Source: Acidobacteriota bacterium (lineage in GTDB: Bacteria; Acidobacteriota; Vicinamibacteria; Vicinamibacterales; UBA823). Taken from it: a stretch of DNA of 64,000 bases. The stretch covers positions 47,429 to 111,428 of the forward strand of contig PCAK01000027.1 in assembly GCA_002730525.1 (NCBI GenBank). Direction: 5' to 3'. The translations under genes were made by a program, and so were the position numbers. Of the stretch, positions 44,850 to 53,187 are shown one piece after another (positions within the stretch are counted from its first letter, which is position 1; each line of letters begins with the position of its first letter). Under the pieces are notes generated by a model. It had not been told where the DNA came from. It saw nothing but the letters and a program-made list of their open reading frames with translations, and made no database searches.

Positions 44850-45628
44850 GCCGAAAGGTCGGAATCAGCGGCTTCCGTCGACTTGAGGCCGATCAAGCCG
44901 AGGAAGTTGTACCACTGGAAGAACGTATCGATCTGGGAAAACCCCACGTCCCGCATCAGCCGAACGTTCTCTTCGCGCCGGTACGGGACCAGGATGTTCT
45001 CCAGCGCTTCGCGCTTCTGCGCGATCTCCAAGTCACTGTAGCCGCGCCGCTTCTTCAGTTCGTAGTAGTGGCGGATGTAGAGTCGGTTGAAGACCGAGTG
45101 GTGGCCGAGGATCTTCTCGATCAGGATGAAGCAGCCGTTACGGTTCAGCCCACGATAGATCTGCTCGAGAAGCTGCTCGCGGTGCAGCGGTCGAACGAAC
45201 TGCATGGTGAGGCTCATCACGACGACCGAGGCGTTCTCGATCGAAAGGTCGGTGTCCAGATCGTCCGGACGCAGTTCGAAGGCATAGGGAAATCCCATCG
45301 AGGCGACCTTCGTCCTGGTCTTGTCGAGCATCTCCTCGGATGCGTCGATGCCGACGAACTTGACGTCCAGTCCTGGCGGCAGATGGTGCGCCACCGCCAG
45401 CATGGTGTTGGCCGTCGAACACCCGAGGTCGTAGGTCGTCGTGCCATCAGCGCCGAAATCTCCCGCCAGTTCGCCGACCATCCGCTGAATCTTTCCGTAG
45501 AACGGCACGGAGCAGTCGAGCATGTCGTCGAAGACCGAGGCGGTGTCGGCATCGAACGCGAAGTCCTCGATGTTTCGCGCTGGGCTCGCGAAGAGCCGAT
45601 CGGTCCTGGGGTCGTCGTCACGTGGCAT
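44846..45628 (-). CDS. cmoA: Carboxy-S-adenosyl-L-methionine synthase
   Basis: 260 residues. CmoA makes carboxy-SAM from SAM and prephenate for cmo5U modification of tRNA wobble uridines by CmoB. The SAM motif is TYDLGCSTANTMLAVAHHLP. MPRD...RLFASPARNIEDFAFD, VFDDMLDCSVPFYGKIQRM, FVGIDASEEML and SLTMQFVRPLHREQLLEQIY match CmoA closely. No cmoB gene is in the window. The gene downstream is a membrane methyltransferase, overlapping by four bases. Confidence 0.93.
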   Translation of the reverse strand: MPRDDDPRTDRLFASPARNIEDFAFDADTASVFDDMLDCSVPFYGKIQRMVGELAGDFGADGTTTYDLGCSTANTMLAVAHHLPPGLDVKFVGIDASEEMLDKTRTKVASMGFPYAFELRPDDLDTDLSIENASVVVMSLTMQFVRPLHREQLLEQIYRGLNRNGCFILIEKILGHHSVFNRLYIRHYYELKKRRGYSDLEIAQKREALENILVPYRREENVRLMRDVGFSQIDTFFQWYNFLGLIGLKSTEAADSDLSA

Positions 45629-45725
45629 CGCTACCGCTTTCCTCCAAGGCGTTGCCCAGGTCGGGGCACACCCCGTACCCTCTTCACCCTATCCGCCGGG
45701 CTGCGCTGACACAAGCCGTTGGTGG

Positions 45726-46499
45726 TCAGCCCGCCACCCACTCGACGACGGCCACGTGGCGAACGATCTCCACCAGATTGAAGCACGCGTGGCTCACCAG
45801 CGGCGCGACAATGCTGCGCCGGGCCAGGAAGACGCTGCCCCAGATGAGTCCGAGCATCGCCGTCACGATGGCGGCGTCCCATCCCTGCAGGAGGTGACCG
45901 GCCCCGAACGCGACACTGAACACCACTAGGCCGACTCGGGCTCCGCCCAGATGCTGCTCGAACCGGCGAAGGATGAAGGCACGCTGCAGTTCCTCACGGA
46001 GTCCGCCGGCGACGATCGCGACGGTCGCGAAGATCCAGGCGTTGCGTGGCGTCTTCAGCAGGGACTCGAGCGGATTCACGGCGACGTTGTGCAGCGCCGG
46101 GGCGAATTGTTGGATCAGGAGCAACGTGACGAGGACGAAGAGCACGATACCCGGCACCAGCAGGATGCCGAGCTTCACCTCGCGCCCGATCGGACGCGCG
46201 CCGAGAAACGCATCGCGCACCGATTCGTCTCGGCGGTGCAGCAGCCAGAGCATGAGCGCGATGAGTGCGGCGGCGTCGACCAGCGAGAGAGTTGCGACGT
46301 AGGCCAACGAGAGGCCGCCGTCGCCAAGTAGGGGGCGGAGGCCGATCCACGCGAGCACCTGGATCAACATCAGCTGCGTCGGGAAATCCGAACACAGCAC
46401 GACCTCGACGAACGCCCCGACGCGGGCGGCCACGTTGCTGGACGGAGGATCTGGGGCTGGTCGCGGGGGCGTCGGCGGCCCGATCGTGTCGTCCATCAT
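45726..46499 (-). CDS. CPBP family intramembrane metalloprotease
   Basis: 257 residues, about six to eight membrane helices. The family signatures are visible: EELQR in GGLREELQRAFILRRFE (EExxxR type), FGAGHLLQG with the His ligand, and the third motif HACFN in APLVSHACFNLVEIV. Such Abi/CAAX-like enzymes cut substrates inside the membrane; bacterial roles include bacteriocin immunity and protein processing. It begins MMDDTIGPP and is transcribed away from nrdJ. A hairpin (46521-46528 with 46537-46544, 8 bp) lies just upstream. Confidence 0.86.
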   Translation of the reverse strand: MMDDTIGPPTPPRPAPDPPSSNVAARVGAFVEVVLCSDFPTQLMLIQVLAWIGLRPLLGDGGLSLAYVATLSLVDAAALIALMLWLLHRRDESVRDAFLGARPIGREVKLGILLVPGIVLFVLVTLLLIQQFAPALHNVAVNPLESLLKTPRNAWIFATVAIVAGGLREELQRAFILRRFEQHLGGARVGLVVFSVAFGAGHLLQGWDAAIVTAMLGLIWGSVFLARRSIVAPLVSHACFNLVEIVRHVAVVEWVAG

Positions 46500-46589
46500 C
46501 GTGGACTCTACCAGCCGCAGGGTCGAGCAGGGAAGCGCTCGACCGATTGCGTGTACTGTTGAATGGCAAGGTTTTCAATGACGGCGGAT

Positions 46590-46675
46590 TTGACCACATC
46601 TTGCGTTTGCCCTAAAAGGCAGACCCCATATGTTGTAGTTTGCTGCTTGACAAACCGATACAACGGTCGCATAGT
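46590..46675 (+). promoter_or_regulatory. nrdJ control region: two promoters and a NrdR-box-like site
   Basis: P1: TTGACC (46590-46595), 17-nt spacer, TAAAAG (46613-46618). P2: TTGACA (46647-46652), 17-nt spacer, CATAGT (46670-46675). Between them ACCCCATATGTTGTAG (46623-46638) matches the 16-bp NrdR box consensus (acaCwATATaTwGtgt) at about 11 positions. A weaker half-like match sits 31 bp further (46654-46669), the usual box spacing. NrdR represses ribonucleotide reductase genes, so this is the expected regulator. An 8-bp hairpin lies at 46521-46544 and belongs to the CPBP upstream region. Confidence 0.55.
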
Positions 46676-46846
46676 TGTCCGCCGTAGGAGCGACTAGGAG
46701 CCCGCCGAGAACGTTCCCAGATTCTCGACTCGGCTCTGGCAACAACGCACCTTACAGAGGTCTACGGCGAAGGTTTTTCAGTAAGCTACGCAGGCCCGGG
46801 ACCTTGGGGCGGGGTCTCGGGCTCGATTGTTTTTGGAGGGTGGAGT
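46676..46846 (+). promoter_or_regulatory. Structured 5' leader of nrdJ
   Basis: About 165 nt separate the P2 start from the nrdJ ATG. The leader can fold: GAGCC...GGCTC around GAGAA/TTCTC (46698-46738), CTTAC (46751-46755) with GTAAG (46781-46785), and a final terminator-like hairpin. GGAGGG (46835-46840) is the ribosome site. No cobalamin riboswitch core (no GCCACTG box) was found. A leader with a terminator between promoter and start codon points to transcription attenuation. Confidence 0.5.
46794..46834 (+). terminator. Terminator-like hairpin directly upstream of the nrdJ ribosome site
   Basis: GCCCGGGACC (46794-46803) pairs with GGTCTCGGGC (46813-46822) with one G-U pair, loop of nine bases, then CTCGATTGTTTTT with a T-rich run at 46827-46834. 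The ribosome site GGAGGG follows at once, so the hairpin can only act on nrdJ itself, as an attenuator. Confidence 0.6.
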
Positions 46847-49645
46847 ATGGAAAGAGGCGCAGCCCAGCATCCAGAGGCGACAGGTGTTGGTGCGCAGGAG
46901 TCGGCGCGGCGTTCCGAATCGGCGGCGTCCGGCCTGCGATTTCCTCGCGTGTTCACTCGAGCCGGAATCGATCCGTTCGACGAAATTGAGTGGGAGTTAC
47001 GTTCGGCCGTCATCAGCAGCGAGCGCGGCGAGATCGTGTTCGAGCAACGCGATGTCGAGATCCCGAAGGCCTGGTCGCAGCAGGCGACCAACATCGTTGT
47101 CTCCAAGTACTTCCGAGGCCAACTCGGCGCACCCGAGCGCGAGCACAGCGTCAAGCAGTTGATCGGCCGCGTCGTCGACACGATCACGCAGTGGGGGCGG
47201 GAGAAGAAGTACTTCGCGAGTGACGACGATCTCCAGTCGTTCAGCGACGACCTCAAGTATCTCCTGGTGCAGCAGCGCGCCGCCTTCAACAGCCCGGTCT
47301 GGTTCAATTGCGGTTTCGAAAAGGCGCCGCAGTGCTCGGCCTGCTTCATCAATTCCGTACAGGACACGATGGACTCTATCCTGACCTTGGCCAAGACCGA
47401 GGGGATGCTGTTCAAGTTCGGGTCGGGCACTGGGTCGAACCTGTCGGCGATCCGATCCTCGCGGGAAGCCCTGGCAGGCGGCGGCACGGCGTCGGGCCCG
47501 GTCTCGTTCATGAAGGGGTACGACGCCTTCGCAGGCGTGATCAAGTCGGGTGGCAAGACGCGTCGCGCGGCCAAGATGGTGATTTTGAACGCCGACCACC
47601 CCGACATCGAGGCGTTCATCAACTGCAAGGTCGATGAGGAGCGCAAAGCCTGGGCGCTCATCGATGCCGGCTATGACGGCTCGTTCACCGGGCCGGCCTA
47701 CGCGTCGGTGTTCTTCCAGAATTCGAACAATAGCGTTCGCGTGACTGACGAGTTCATGCGCGCCGTGCTCGACGATGATGAATGGAAGACCCACGCGGTT
47801 CGCGACGGCGAGGTGATGGACACCTATCAGGCGCGTAGCCTCATGAGCCAGATCGCCAACGCGACGCATGTGTGCGGCGATCCAGGCATGCAGTTCGACA
47901 CGACGATCAACGACTGGCACACCTGCCAGAACACCGCTCCGATCAATGCGTCGAATCCGTGTTCGGAGTACATGTTCCTCGATGACTCCGCGTGCAATCT
48001 GGCATCGCTGAACCTGATGACCTTCGTGGGAGACACGGGCGAGTTCGACCCCGCGACGTTCACGGCCGCGGTGCGGACGTTGATCACAGCGCAGGAGATC
48101 ATCGTCGACAGCGCGAGCTATCCGACGAAGCCGATCGAGCGGAACAGCCACGACTACCGCCCGCTCGGGTTGGGCTACGCGAATCTGGGCGCCCTGCTGA
48201 TGTCGCGAGGTGTGCCCTACGATAGTGAGGGCGGTCGGGACTACGCGGCGGCGATCACGGCGTTGATGACCGGTGAAGCCTACGCCCAGTCAGCCCGGAT
48301 CGCCCGCGATCACGGTGGGCCCTTCGCCGGCTATGAGCAGAACGCGGAGCCGTTTCTGCGCGTGATGCGCAAGCATCGCACGGCGCTCAAGGATGTCGAC
48401 CGGACGAATGTGCCGAGCGATCTCTACACCGCCGCCAAGCAGGCCTGGAACGACGCGGTCGATCTGGGCGAGGAGCATGGCTTCCGAAATGCGCAGGCGA
48501 CGGTGCTCGCGCCGACGGGCACGATCGGATTCATGATGGACTGCGATACGACCGGCGTCGAGCCAGATATTGCGTTGGTCAAGTACAAGAAACTGGTCGG
48601 CGGCGGCATGATCAAGATCGTGAATCAGACTGTGCCCATGGCGCTGACGCATCTGGGCTACGACCAGGCGGAGGCGGACGAGGTCGTCGCCTACATCGAC
48701 GAGCACGAGACGATCGAGGGCGCGCCGCACCTGAAGGAAAAAGACCTCGCGGTGTTCGACTGCGCCTTCAAGCCGGCGCACGGTGAGCGGTCGATTGACT
48801 ACATGGGCCACGTCCGGATGATCGGCGCAACCCAGCCGTTCATTTCGGGGGCGATCTCGAAGACGGTCAACGTCCCGAAGGAGGCGACGGTCGAAGAGAT
48901 CCAGCAGGCCTACGTCGACGCGTGGCGGCTCGGGACCAAGGCCGTGTCGATCTACCGCGATGGCAGCAAGCGGACGCAGCCCCTCAACACATCACGCGGC
49001 GACGTGCAGGCCGGCATGATGGGCGCGGTCGAGGACCTCGTGGCACAGCCGGTGCGACGGCGGTTGCCTGACGAGCGCCGGGCGATCACCCACAAGTTCG
49101 ACATCGGCGGACACGAGGGCTACATCACCATCGGGCTGTTCGAGGACGGCTCGCCTGGTGAGATCTTCCTCGTGATGGCGAAGGAGGGCTCGACGATCTC
49201 TGGCTTCGCGGACGCGTTCGCACAGGCCGTGTCCTACGCACTGCAGTACGGCGTGCCGCTCCAGGTGCTGGTCGACAAGTTCAGCCACGTGCGTTTCGAA
49301 CCTTCGGGACTGACCAAGAATCCCGAAGTGCGAATGGCGAAGTCGATCGTCGACTACATCTTCCGCTGGATGGCGACGAAGTTTCTGTCGGCCGAAGCCC
49401 AGTTCGATGCCGGCGTCAATCAGCCGGTCGCCGCGGGCCAGGTGCCGGCCGAGGCTCAGGAAGCACCCAAGCTCCCGCTCGACACCACGGCGGGGAACGG
49501 GTCGGGCGAGCCGGCCGCCGGATCGTTCGCGGCCATCCAGCACCAGGAAGACGCGCCGCCCTGCTCGACGTGCGGCGAGATCATGGTGCGCAGCGGTAGC
49601 TGCTACAAGTGCAACAACTGCGGCACGACGAGCGGATGTGCCTGA
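46847..49645 (+). CDS. nrdJ: Vitamin B12-dependent (class II) ribonucleotide reductase
   Basis: 932 residues. It reduces ribonucleotides to deoxyribonucleotides with adenosylcobalamin, independent of oxygen. The core shows AAFNSPVWFNCGFEKAPQCS (substrate/active-site region), ACFINSVQDTMDSI, GSGTGSNLSAIRS, the catalytic PCSEYMFLDDSACNLASLNL (NPCSE, then the thiyl-radical Cys region) and GTKAVSIYRDGSKRTQPL. The C-terminus has a TSCPD-type domain and a zinc/redox motif, CSTCGEIMVRSG and CYKCNNCG. The long N-terminal extension before GLRFPRVF (about 30 residues) is variable. It is the only ribonucleotide reductase gene in the window. Confidence 0.96.
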   Translation: MERGAAQHPEATGVGAQESARRSESAASGLRFPRVFTRAGIDPFDEIEWELRSAVISSERGEIVFEQRDVEIPKAWSQQATNIVVSKYFRGQLGAPEREHSVKQLIGRVVDTITQWGREKKYFASDDDLQSFSDDLKYLLVQQRAAFNSPVWFNCGFEKAPQCSACFINSVQDTMDSILTLAKTEGMLFKFGSGTGSNLSAIRSSREALAGGGTASGPVSFMKGYDAFAGVIKSGGKTRRAAKMVILNADHPDIEAFINCKVDEERKAWALIDAGYDGSFTGPAYASVFFQNSNNSVRVTDEFMRAVLDDDEWKTHAVRDGEVMDTYQARSLMSQIANATHVCGDPGMQFDTTINDWHTCQNTAPINASNPCSEYMFLDDSACNLASLNLMTFVGDTGEFDPATFTAAVRTLITAQEIIVDSASYPTKPIERNSHDYRPLGLGYANLGALLMSRGVPYDSEGGRDYAAAITALMTGEAYAQSARIARDHGGPFAGYEQNAEPFLRVMRKHRTALKDVDRTNVPSDLYTAAKQAWNDAVDLGEEHGFRNAQATVLAPTGTIGFMMDCDTTGVEPDIALVKYKKLVGGGMIKIVNQTVPMALTHLGYDQAEADEVVAYIDEHETIEGAPHLKEKDLAVFDCAFKPAHGERSIDYMGHVRMIGATQPFISGAISKTVNVPKEATVEEIQQAYVDAWRLGTKAVSIYRDGSKRTQPLNTSRGDVQAGMMGAVEDLVAQPVRRRLPDERRAITHKFDIGGHEGYITIGLFEDGSPGEIFLVMAKEGSTISGFADAFAQAVSYALQYGVPLQVLVDKFSHVRFEPSGLTKNPEVRMAKSIVDYIFRWMATKFLSAEAQFDAGVNQPVAAGQVPAEAQEAPKLPLDTTAGNGSGEPAAGSFAAIQHQEDAPPCSTCGEIMVRSGSCYKCNNCGTTSGCA

Positions 49646-49653
49646 CCTTGATC

Positions 49654-49755
49654 GGCATGGGGCGCCTTGCGCCCCATGCCCCACGCGCGGCCCTCGTGGG
49701 GACCCCGAATGCCCCACACCGGGCCGCGCGGAGCGCGCCGTGCGCCCTCTGACGC
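49654..49755. repeat. GC-hairpin repeat element after nrdJ
   Basis: Nine bases after the nrdJ stop, GGCATGGGGCGC (49654-49665) pairs perfectly with GCGCCCCATGCC (49669-49680), loop CTT; its inner 9 bp and loop are identical to the hairpin at 33949-33969. Downstream, CGTGGGGACCCCGA and GCCGCGCGGAGCGCGCCGTG continue the family likeness with 61984-62075. Confidence 0.7.
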
Positions 49756-49774
49756 TTATCCGACCGCGTTTCTC

Positions 49775-50125
49775 CTACCTACTATCTCCCGCCTCCTGCC
49801 GTTCTCCCATCCACGCCAGCCCCACCAGCACGGCCGAGAAGACGCCCCGGATCACGAGCGGCGCCGCGACGACCCGCCCGTAGTCGTGAGTGACGTTGTG
49901 GATGGCGATGGCTTCGAGGCCGAGCAGGGTGCCGATGGCCAGGGCCAGTCCACCGGGGATGGCGACCCGGACGAGCGGCGCCGACATGGCCAGCACCAGG
50001 CCGAAGACGACGAGGGTCAGGTCAGCCCAGACCTCTAGCGACTCCGGTCGGAACAGATCGACCAGGCCATAGACCGTCGAGTAGAGTCCGTAGCCCGCGA
50101 GACCCAGCGTCGCCGCCGTCAACAT
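49775..50125 (-). CDS. Small membrane protein, unknown function
   Basis: 116 residues from the ATG at 50125 (MLTAATLGLAGYGLYSTVYG), with four predicted membrane helices (about 3-20, 33-50, 55-75, 85-108). The frame is open upstream, but that part is hydrophilic and unlike a membrane protein. No family recognised. It diverges from the DUF547 gene, with start codons about 60 bp apart. Confidence 0.6.
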   Translation of the reverse strand: MLTAATLGLAGYGLYSTVYGLVDLFRPESLEVWADLTLVVFGLVLAMSAPLVRVAIPGGLALAIGTLLGLEAIAIHNVTHDYGRVVAAPLVIRGVFSAVLVGLAWMGERQEAGDSR

Positions 50126-50185
50126 GTGGTCGCACCCATCGCCGCCCCGATGCCACGGGTGCCAGTGTTGTATCATGCGCCCCGC

Positions 50186-50992
50186 ATGCGCCGTCGATGG
50201 ATGCTGGCCAGCCTGATCGCCCTGAGTCTCGGTGCCGCCGCCGCGGTGGGCCAGACGGCACCCAGCCATAGCCGGCTCGACGCGATTCTCGACATTTACG
50301 TCCGCGATGGACGGGTCTACTACCGCGCGCTTCGACTCGAGCGAAGTTCGCTCGACCGCTACGTGGCGTCGCTGGACGTCGCGGTTGACGGGTTGCCAAG
50401 CGACGAGCAGGCGGCGTTCTGGCTAAATGCCTACAACGCGCTGGTGCTGCGAACGGTCGTCGATCGCTATCCGATTCTGGGCGCGGCGCCACAGTATCCT
50501 CCGGGGAGCATCCGGCAGATACCAGGGGCGTTCGACGGCCGGCGGTTCAGCGTGGGTGGGCGGAACATGACGCTCGATGAGATCGAGGCGTTGCTCACCG
50601 AGTTCGGCGATCCACGGTTACTGCTCGCGCTCGGTCGAGGGGCGCTTGGCAGTCCGCGCCTGAGAAGCGAGGCCTTCCGATCGAGTACGCTGGAACAGCA
50701 GCTCCAGGCGGTCGTGACCGACTTCGTGGCGACCGAACAGCTGGTCAATGTCGACCGTTCCGACGGCCGGCTGCGGGTCAGTCCGATCCTCGGATGGCAG
50801 GCGGTGAGCTTCATCGCGGCCTACGCGGAAGAGAGTGCGGCGGCCGGCGCGCGCAGTCCGGTCGAACGGGCGACCCTCGCGCTCATCGGCCCGCACCTGC
50901 TGCCGCGCGAGCGTGAGTTCATCGCGGCCGATGCGTTCATCATGGAGTACCTGGACTTCGACTGGCGGCTCAACGACCTGACGGGATTCTGA
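50186..50992 (+). CDS. DUF547 domain protein, exported
   Basis: 268 residues. The start at 50186 gives MRRRWMLASLIALSLGAAAA, a signal peptide. DUF547 covers residues about 30-240: AAFWLNAYNALVLRTVVDRY is the typical N-A-Y-N-A motif, and ALGRGALGSPRLRSEAFR matches the second conserved block (usually A..CAS.SCPPL), though the cysteines often present there are replaced. EAYLD-like EYLDFDWRLND ends the protein. Function of DUF547 is not known to me; many are exported. It is followed three bases later by an SDR gene. Confidence 0.86.
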   Translation: MRRRWMLASLIALSLGAAAAVGQTAPSHSRLDAILDIYVRDGRVYYRALRLERSSLDRYVASLDVAVDGLPSDEQAAFWLNAYNALVLRTVVDRYPILGAAPQYPPGSIRQIPGAFDGRRFSVGGRNMTLDEIEALLTEFGDPRLLLALGRGALGSPRLRSEAFRSSTLEQQLQAVVTDFVATEQLVNVDRSDGRLRVSPILGWQAVSFIAAYAEESAAAGARSPVERATLALIGPHLLPREREFIAADAFIMEYLDFDWRLNDLTGF

Positions 50993-50995
50993 GTC

Positions 50996-51769
50996 ATGGA
51001 TCTGGAATTACGCGACAAGGTTGCCATCGTCACCGGCTCGAGTAAGGGCCTCGGTTTCGCCAGCGCCAAGGCGCTCGTCGCGGAAGGGTGCCGGGTGACG
51101 ATCTGCGCCCGCAACGGCGCCCGTCTGGCCGAGGCCGAAGCCACACTGCAAGCTGACGCTGGTCGGGCCGGGGCAGTGCTCGCCGTGCAGGCCGATGTCG
51201 CGACTCCCGAGGGCGTCGACGCCGTCATCGGCGGCACCGTCGACTCGTTCGGTGGGTTGGACATCCTCGTCAACAACGTCGGCAAGGCTGGCGGCGGCGA
51301 CATCGTCGCCGCGACCGACGACGACTGGCGTAGTGCCTTCGACCTCACGCTCTATCCGGCGATTCGCGCTTCCCGCGCCGCGGTGCCGCACCTGCGTCGT
51401 GCCGGCGGTGTCGTCATCATGATTGCATCGATCTGGGGCCGCGAGTCGGGAGGCCGGATGACCTACAATGCCGTCAAGGCCGCCGAGATCAGCCTGGGCA
51501 AGTCGATGGCGCAGCAGCTTGCGCCTGACGGCGTCCGCGTCGTCAGCGTGGCGCCTGGCTCGATCTCGTTTCCCGGGGGCTCCTGGCACAAGCGGCAGCT
51601 CGAAGATCCCGAAGGCATGGCGAAGTTCGTCGAGCGCGAGTTGCCGTTCGGCCGATTCGGCCGAGCCGAGGAAGTCGGCTCGGTGGTCGCGTTCCTGGCG
51701 TCGCCTCGCGCCAGCTGGGTCAGCGGGGCCTGCGTGACCGTCGACGGTTGTCAATCCAGGGCTTTCTGA
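50996..51769 (+). CDS. Short-chain dehydrogenase/reductase (SDR family)
   Basis: 257 residues, classical SDR. The nucleotide-binding motif is VTGSSKGLGFASAKAL (TGxxxGxG), the NNVGKAGG strand corresponds to NNAG, and the active site has MIASIWGRESGG (Ser) and YNAVKAAE (YxxxK). Residues PGSISFPGGSW occupy the substrate loop and SWVSGACVTVDG the usual C-terminal GQ..xVDGG position. It resembles 3-oxoacyl-ACP reductase-like proteins; the substrate is not decided. It starts three bases after the DUF547 gene, so both share a transcript. Confidence 0.9.
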   Translation: MDLELRDKVAIVTGSSKGLGFASAKALVAEGCRVTICARNGARLAEAEATLQADAGRAGAVLAVQADVATPEGVDAVIGGTVDSFGGLDILVNNVGKAGGGDIVAATDDDWRSAFDLTLYPAIRASRAAVPHLRRAGGVVIMIASIWGRESGGRMTYNAVKAAEISLGKSMAQQLAPDGVRVVSVAPGSISFPGGSWHKRQLEDPEGMAKFVERELPFGRFGRAEEVGSVVAFLASPRASWVSGACVTVDGCQSRAF

Positions 51770-52173
51770 GACGGGGGCGTTGCCCCCGAACCCCCCGGCG
51801 GCATCCTCCGCGGGGCCCCACCCCCACGAGCCGCTGCTCCGCGGCGCGGCTCGTCGCAGCAGCCGCAGGCGCTTGCCCTTCCTCAGAGGCCCTCCAGCCA
51901 TCTGGAAGCCGTTCTCAGGCGCGTTCGTCTCGCGGCTTGGGAAGGGGGCACCCCCACAGATTGTGGCCCGCTAGACGCCCCCAACAGCATCACGAGCATC
52001 GCGCCCGCGATCTCACCCGCGTGTCAACCTTCGCGCGGCGGGCGCTCCAGAACGAACGGGATCCGCGCCGGCGCGACGCCGTCCGGCACCGGCTGGCGCG
52101 GCTCGACCGGAAGCGCAGTGCCTCGGGGGGGATGCAGGTGTTCTAGGGAGTGGGGCGCAAGCCCCACTCGAAC
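51770..52173. repeat. Repeat-rich intergenic region between SDR and rpmE
   Basis: No convincing gene. After the SDR stop, CGGGGGC (51772-51778) / GCCCCCG (51782-51788) forms a hairpin, and the segment CATCCTCCGCGGGG near 51801-51815 is shared with 62014-62025. Further GC-rich inverted repeats (GAGCCGC...GCGGCTC near 51829-51852) follow. Positions 52020-52145 give an open Arg-rich frame without family likeness. Close to the rpmE end, GAGTGGGGC (52148-52156) / GCCCCACTC (52161-52169) makes a perfect 9-bp stem, loop GCAA, possibly the rpmE terminator. Confidence 0.6.
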
Positions 52174-52455
52174 TCACACAGGGATGGGTTCGGCCGATTT
52201 CCGGCCCTTCGGCTTCGGCTTGCGCTGCGCGAGCAGCTCCTTCCGGCCAGCCACGGTCTGGGCTCCGAACTTCTTGGTGAACCGCTCGACGCGCCCCTCG
52301 GTGTCGATCAGCTTCTGCTTCCCCGTGAAGAACGGGTGACAGCTCGAGCAGATTTCGAGATGCAGCTCTTTCTTGGTCGACCGAGTCTTCCACGTAGTGC
52401 CGCAGGCGCAGCGCGCCTCGATTTCGAAGAGCTCCGGATGGATCCCTGGCTTCAC
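52174..52455 (-). CDS. rpmE: 50S ribosomal protein L31
   Basis: 93 residues. [20 protein letters not shown] and [20 protein letters not shown] are the L31 core, with four cysteines (CxC and CxxC) giving the zinc-binding form. A basic Lys/Arg tail ([17 protein letters not shown]) is longer than in typical L31 (about 70 residues). AAGGAGCAC is the ribosome site, and TATACT (52493-52488, minus strand) 33 bases upstream of the ATG is a likely -10 element with a weak -35. Confidence 0.97.
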   Translation of the reverse strand: MKPGIHPELFEIEARCACGTTWKTRSTKKELHLEICSSCHPFFTGKQKLIDTEGRVERFTKKFGAQTVAGRKELLAQRKPKPKGRKSAEPIPV

Positions 52456-52506
52456 GGTGTGCTCCTTCTTGGTTTCACCAAAGGCTCAGTATAACACGCG
52501 CACCGC

Positions 52507-53112
52507 CTAGCCCTCCGCCACAATCGCCCGCCACAGCTCCTTGAGCCCCTCACCCGACTTGGCTGACACGAGGAGTACGGCGCCCCCGGTCCGCTCTTCG
52601 AGCAGGCGCGTCAGACGCGTCCGCTCCGCCCGGGCCAGCGTGTCGGCTTTCGTCCCCACCGTCAGCACTGCCAGACCATGGTCGGCCAGCCATCGGTTGG
52701 CATCGCGGTCGGCGTCGAGTTCGGGGTGGCGGGTGTCCACGAGGTGCAGCACTCTTGGGGCAGGGCGGTCGGCGTCGCGGCGGTCGGTCCGCTCCGTGAA
52801 GTAGGCGCCGGTCACCTCGGCGAACGCCTCGGCTCGCTTGGCGCCGCCGCGCGTGTAGCCATAGCCGGGCAGATCGACGAGGTCGATGGTGTCGACACGG
52901 TTGGCGGCGATGGCGAGCCGCACCCGGTAGACGTTGACGCGGTCGGTCTTCCCAGGTGCCCGGCTCGTCCGGGCCAGCTTCCGGCGGATGAGCGCGTTGA
53001 TCAGGCTGGACTTGCCAACGTTGGATCGTCCGACGAGCGCGATCTCCGTCGTGGCAGCGCGGGTCGGATCGCCCGCGGCTCGCGAGACGAGGTCGACCTC
53101 GAGGATCTTCAC
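52507..53112 (-). CDS. engB: Ribosome biogenesis GTPase EngB (YsxC/YihA)
   Basis: 201 residues. It is a TrmE-Era-like GTPase needed for 50S assembly. G1 is GRSNVGKSS, G2 region SRAPGKTDRVNVYRV (usual GRTQ replaced by GKTD), G3 DLPGYGYT, G4 TVGTKADTL (usual TKxDK here TKAD), G5 SAKSGEGL. It lies 75 bp after lon, in the order clpX-lon-engB seen in many bacteria. Confidence 0.93.
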   Translation of the reverse strand: MKILEVDLVSRAAGDPTRAATTEIALVGRSNVGKSSLINALIRRKLARTSRAPGKTDRVNVYRVRLAIAANRVDTIDLVDLPGYGYTRGGAKRAEAFAEVTGAYFTERTDRRDADRPAPRVLHLVDTRHPELDADRDANRWLADHGLAVLTVGTKADTLARAERTRLTRLLEERTGGAVLLVSAKSGEGLKELWRAIVAEG

Positions 53113-53187
53113 GGGCGGATGTCGTGGAGCGGTCGGCCGTCCGCGCTCTGCTGGGTGGTCGCCGCCGGTTGCCGCGGCGCCAGTCGC

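Noticed and set aside
46676..46846. Cobalamin riboswitch in front of nrdJ
   Set aside because: The conserved core words of that riboswitch (GCCACTG and the GGGAA segment) are not found; only a generic leader with terminator can be supported.
52020..52145. Arg-rich open frame after the SDR repeat
   Set aside because: No homologous motif, no start or ribosome site, and it merges with the repeat region.
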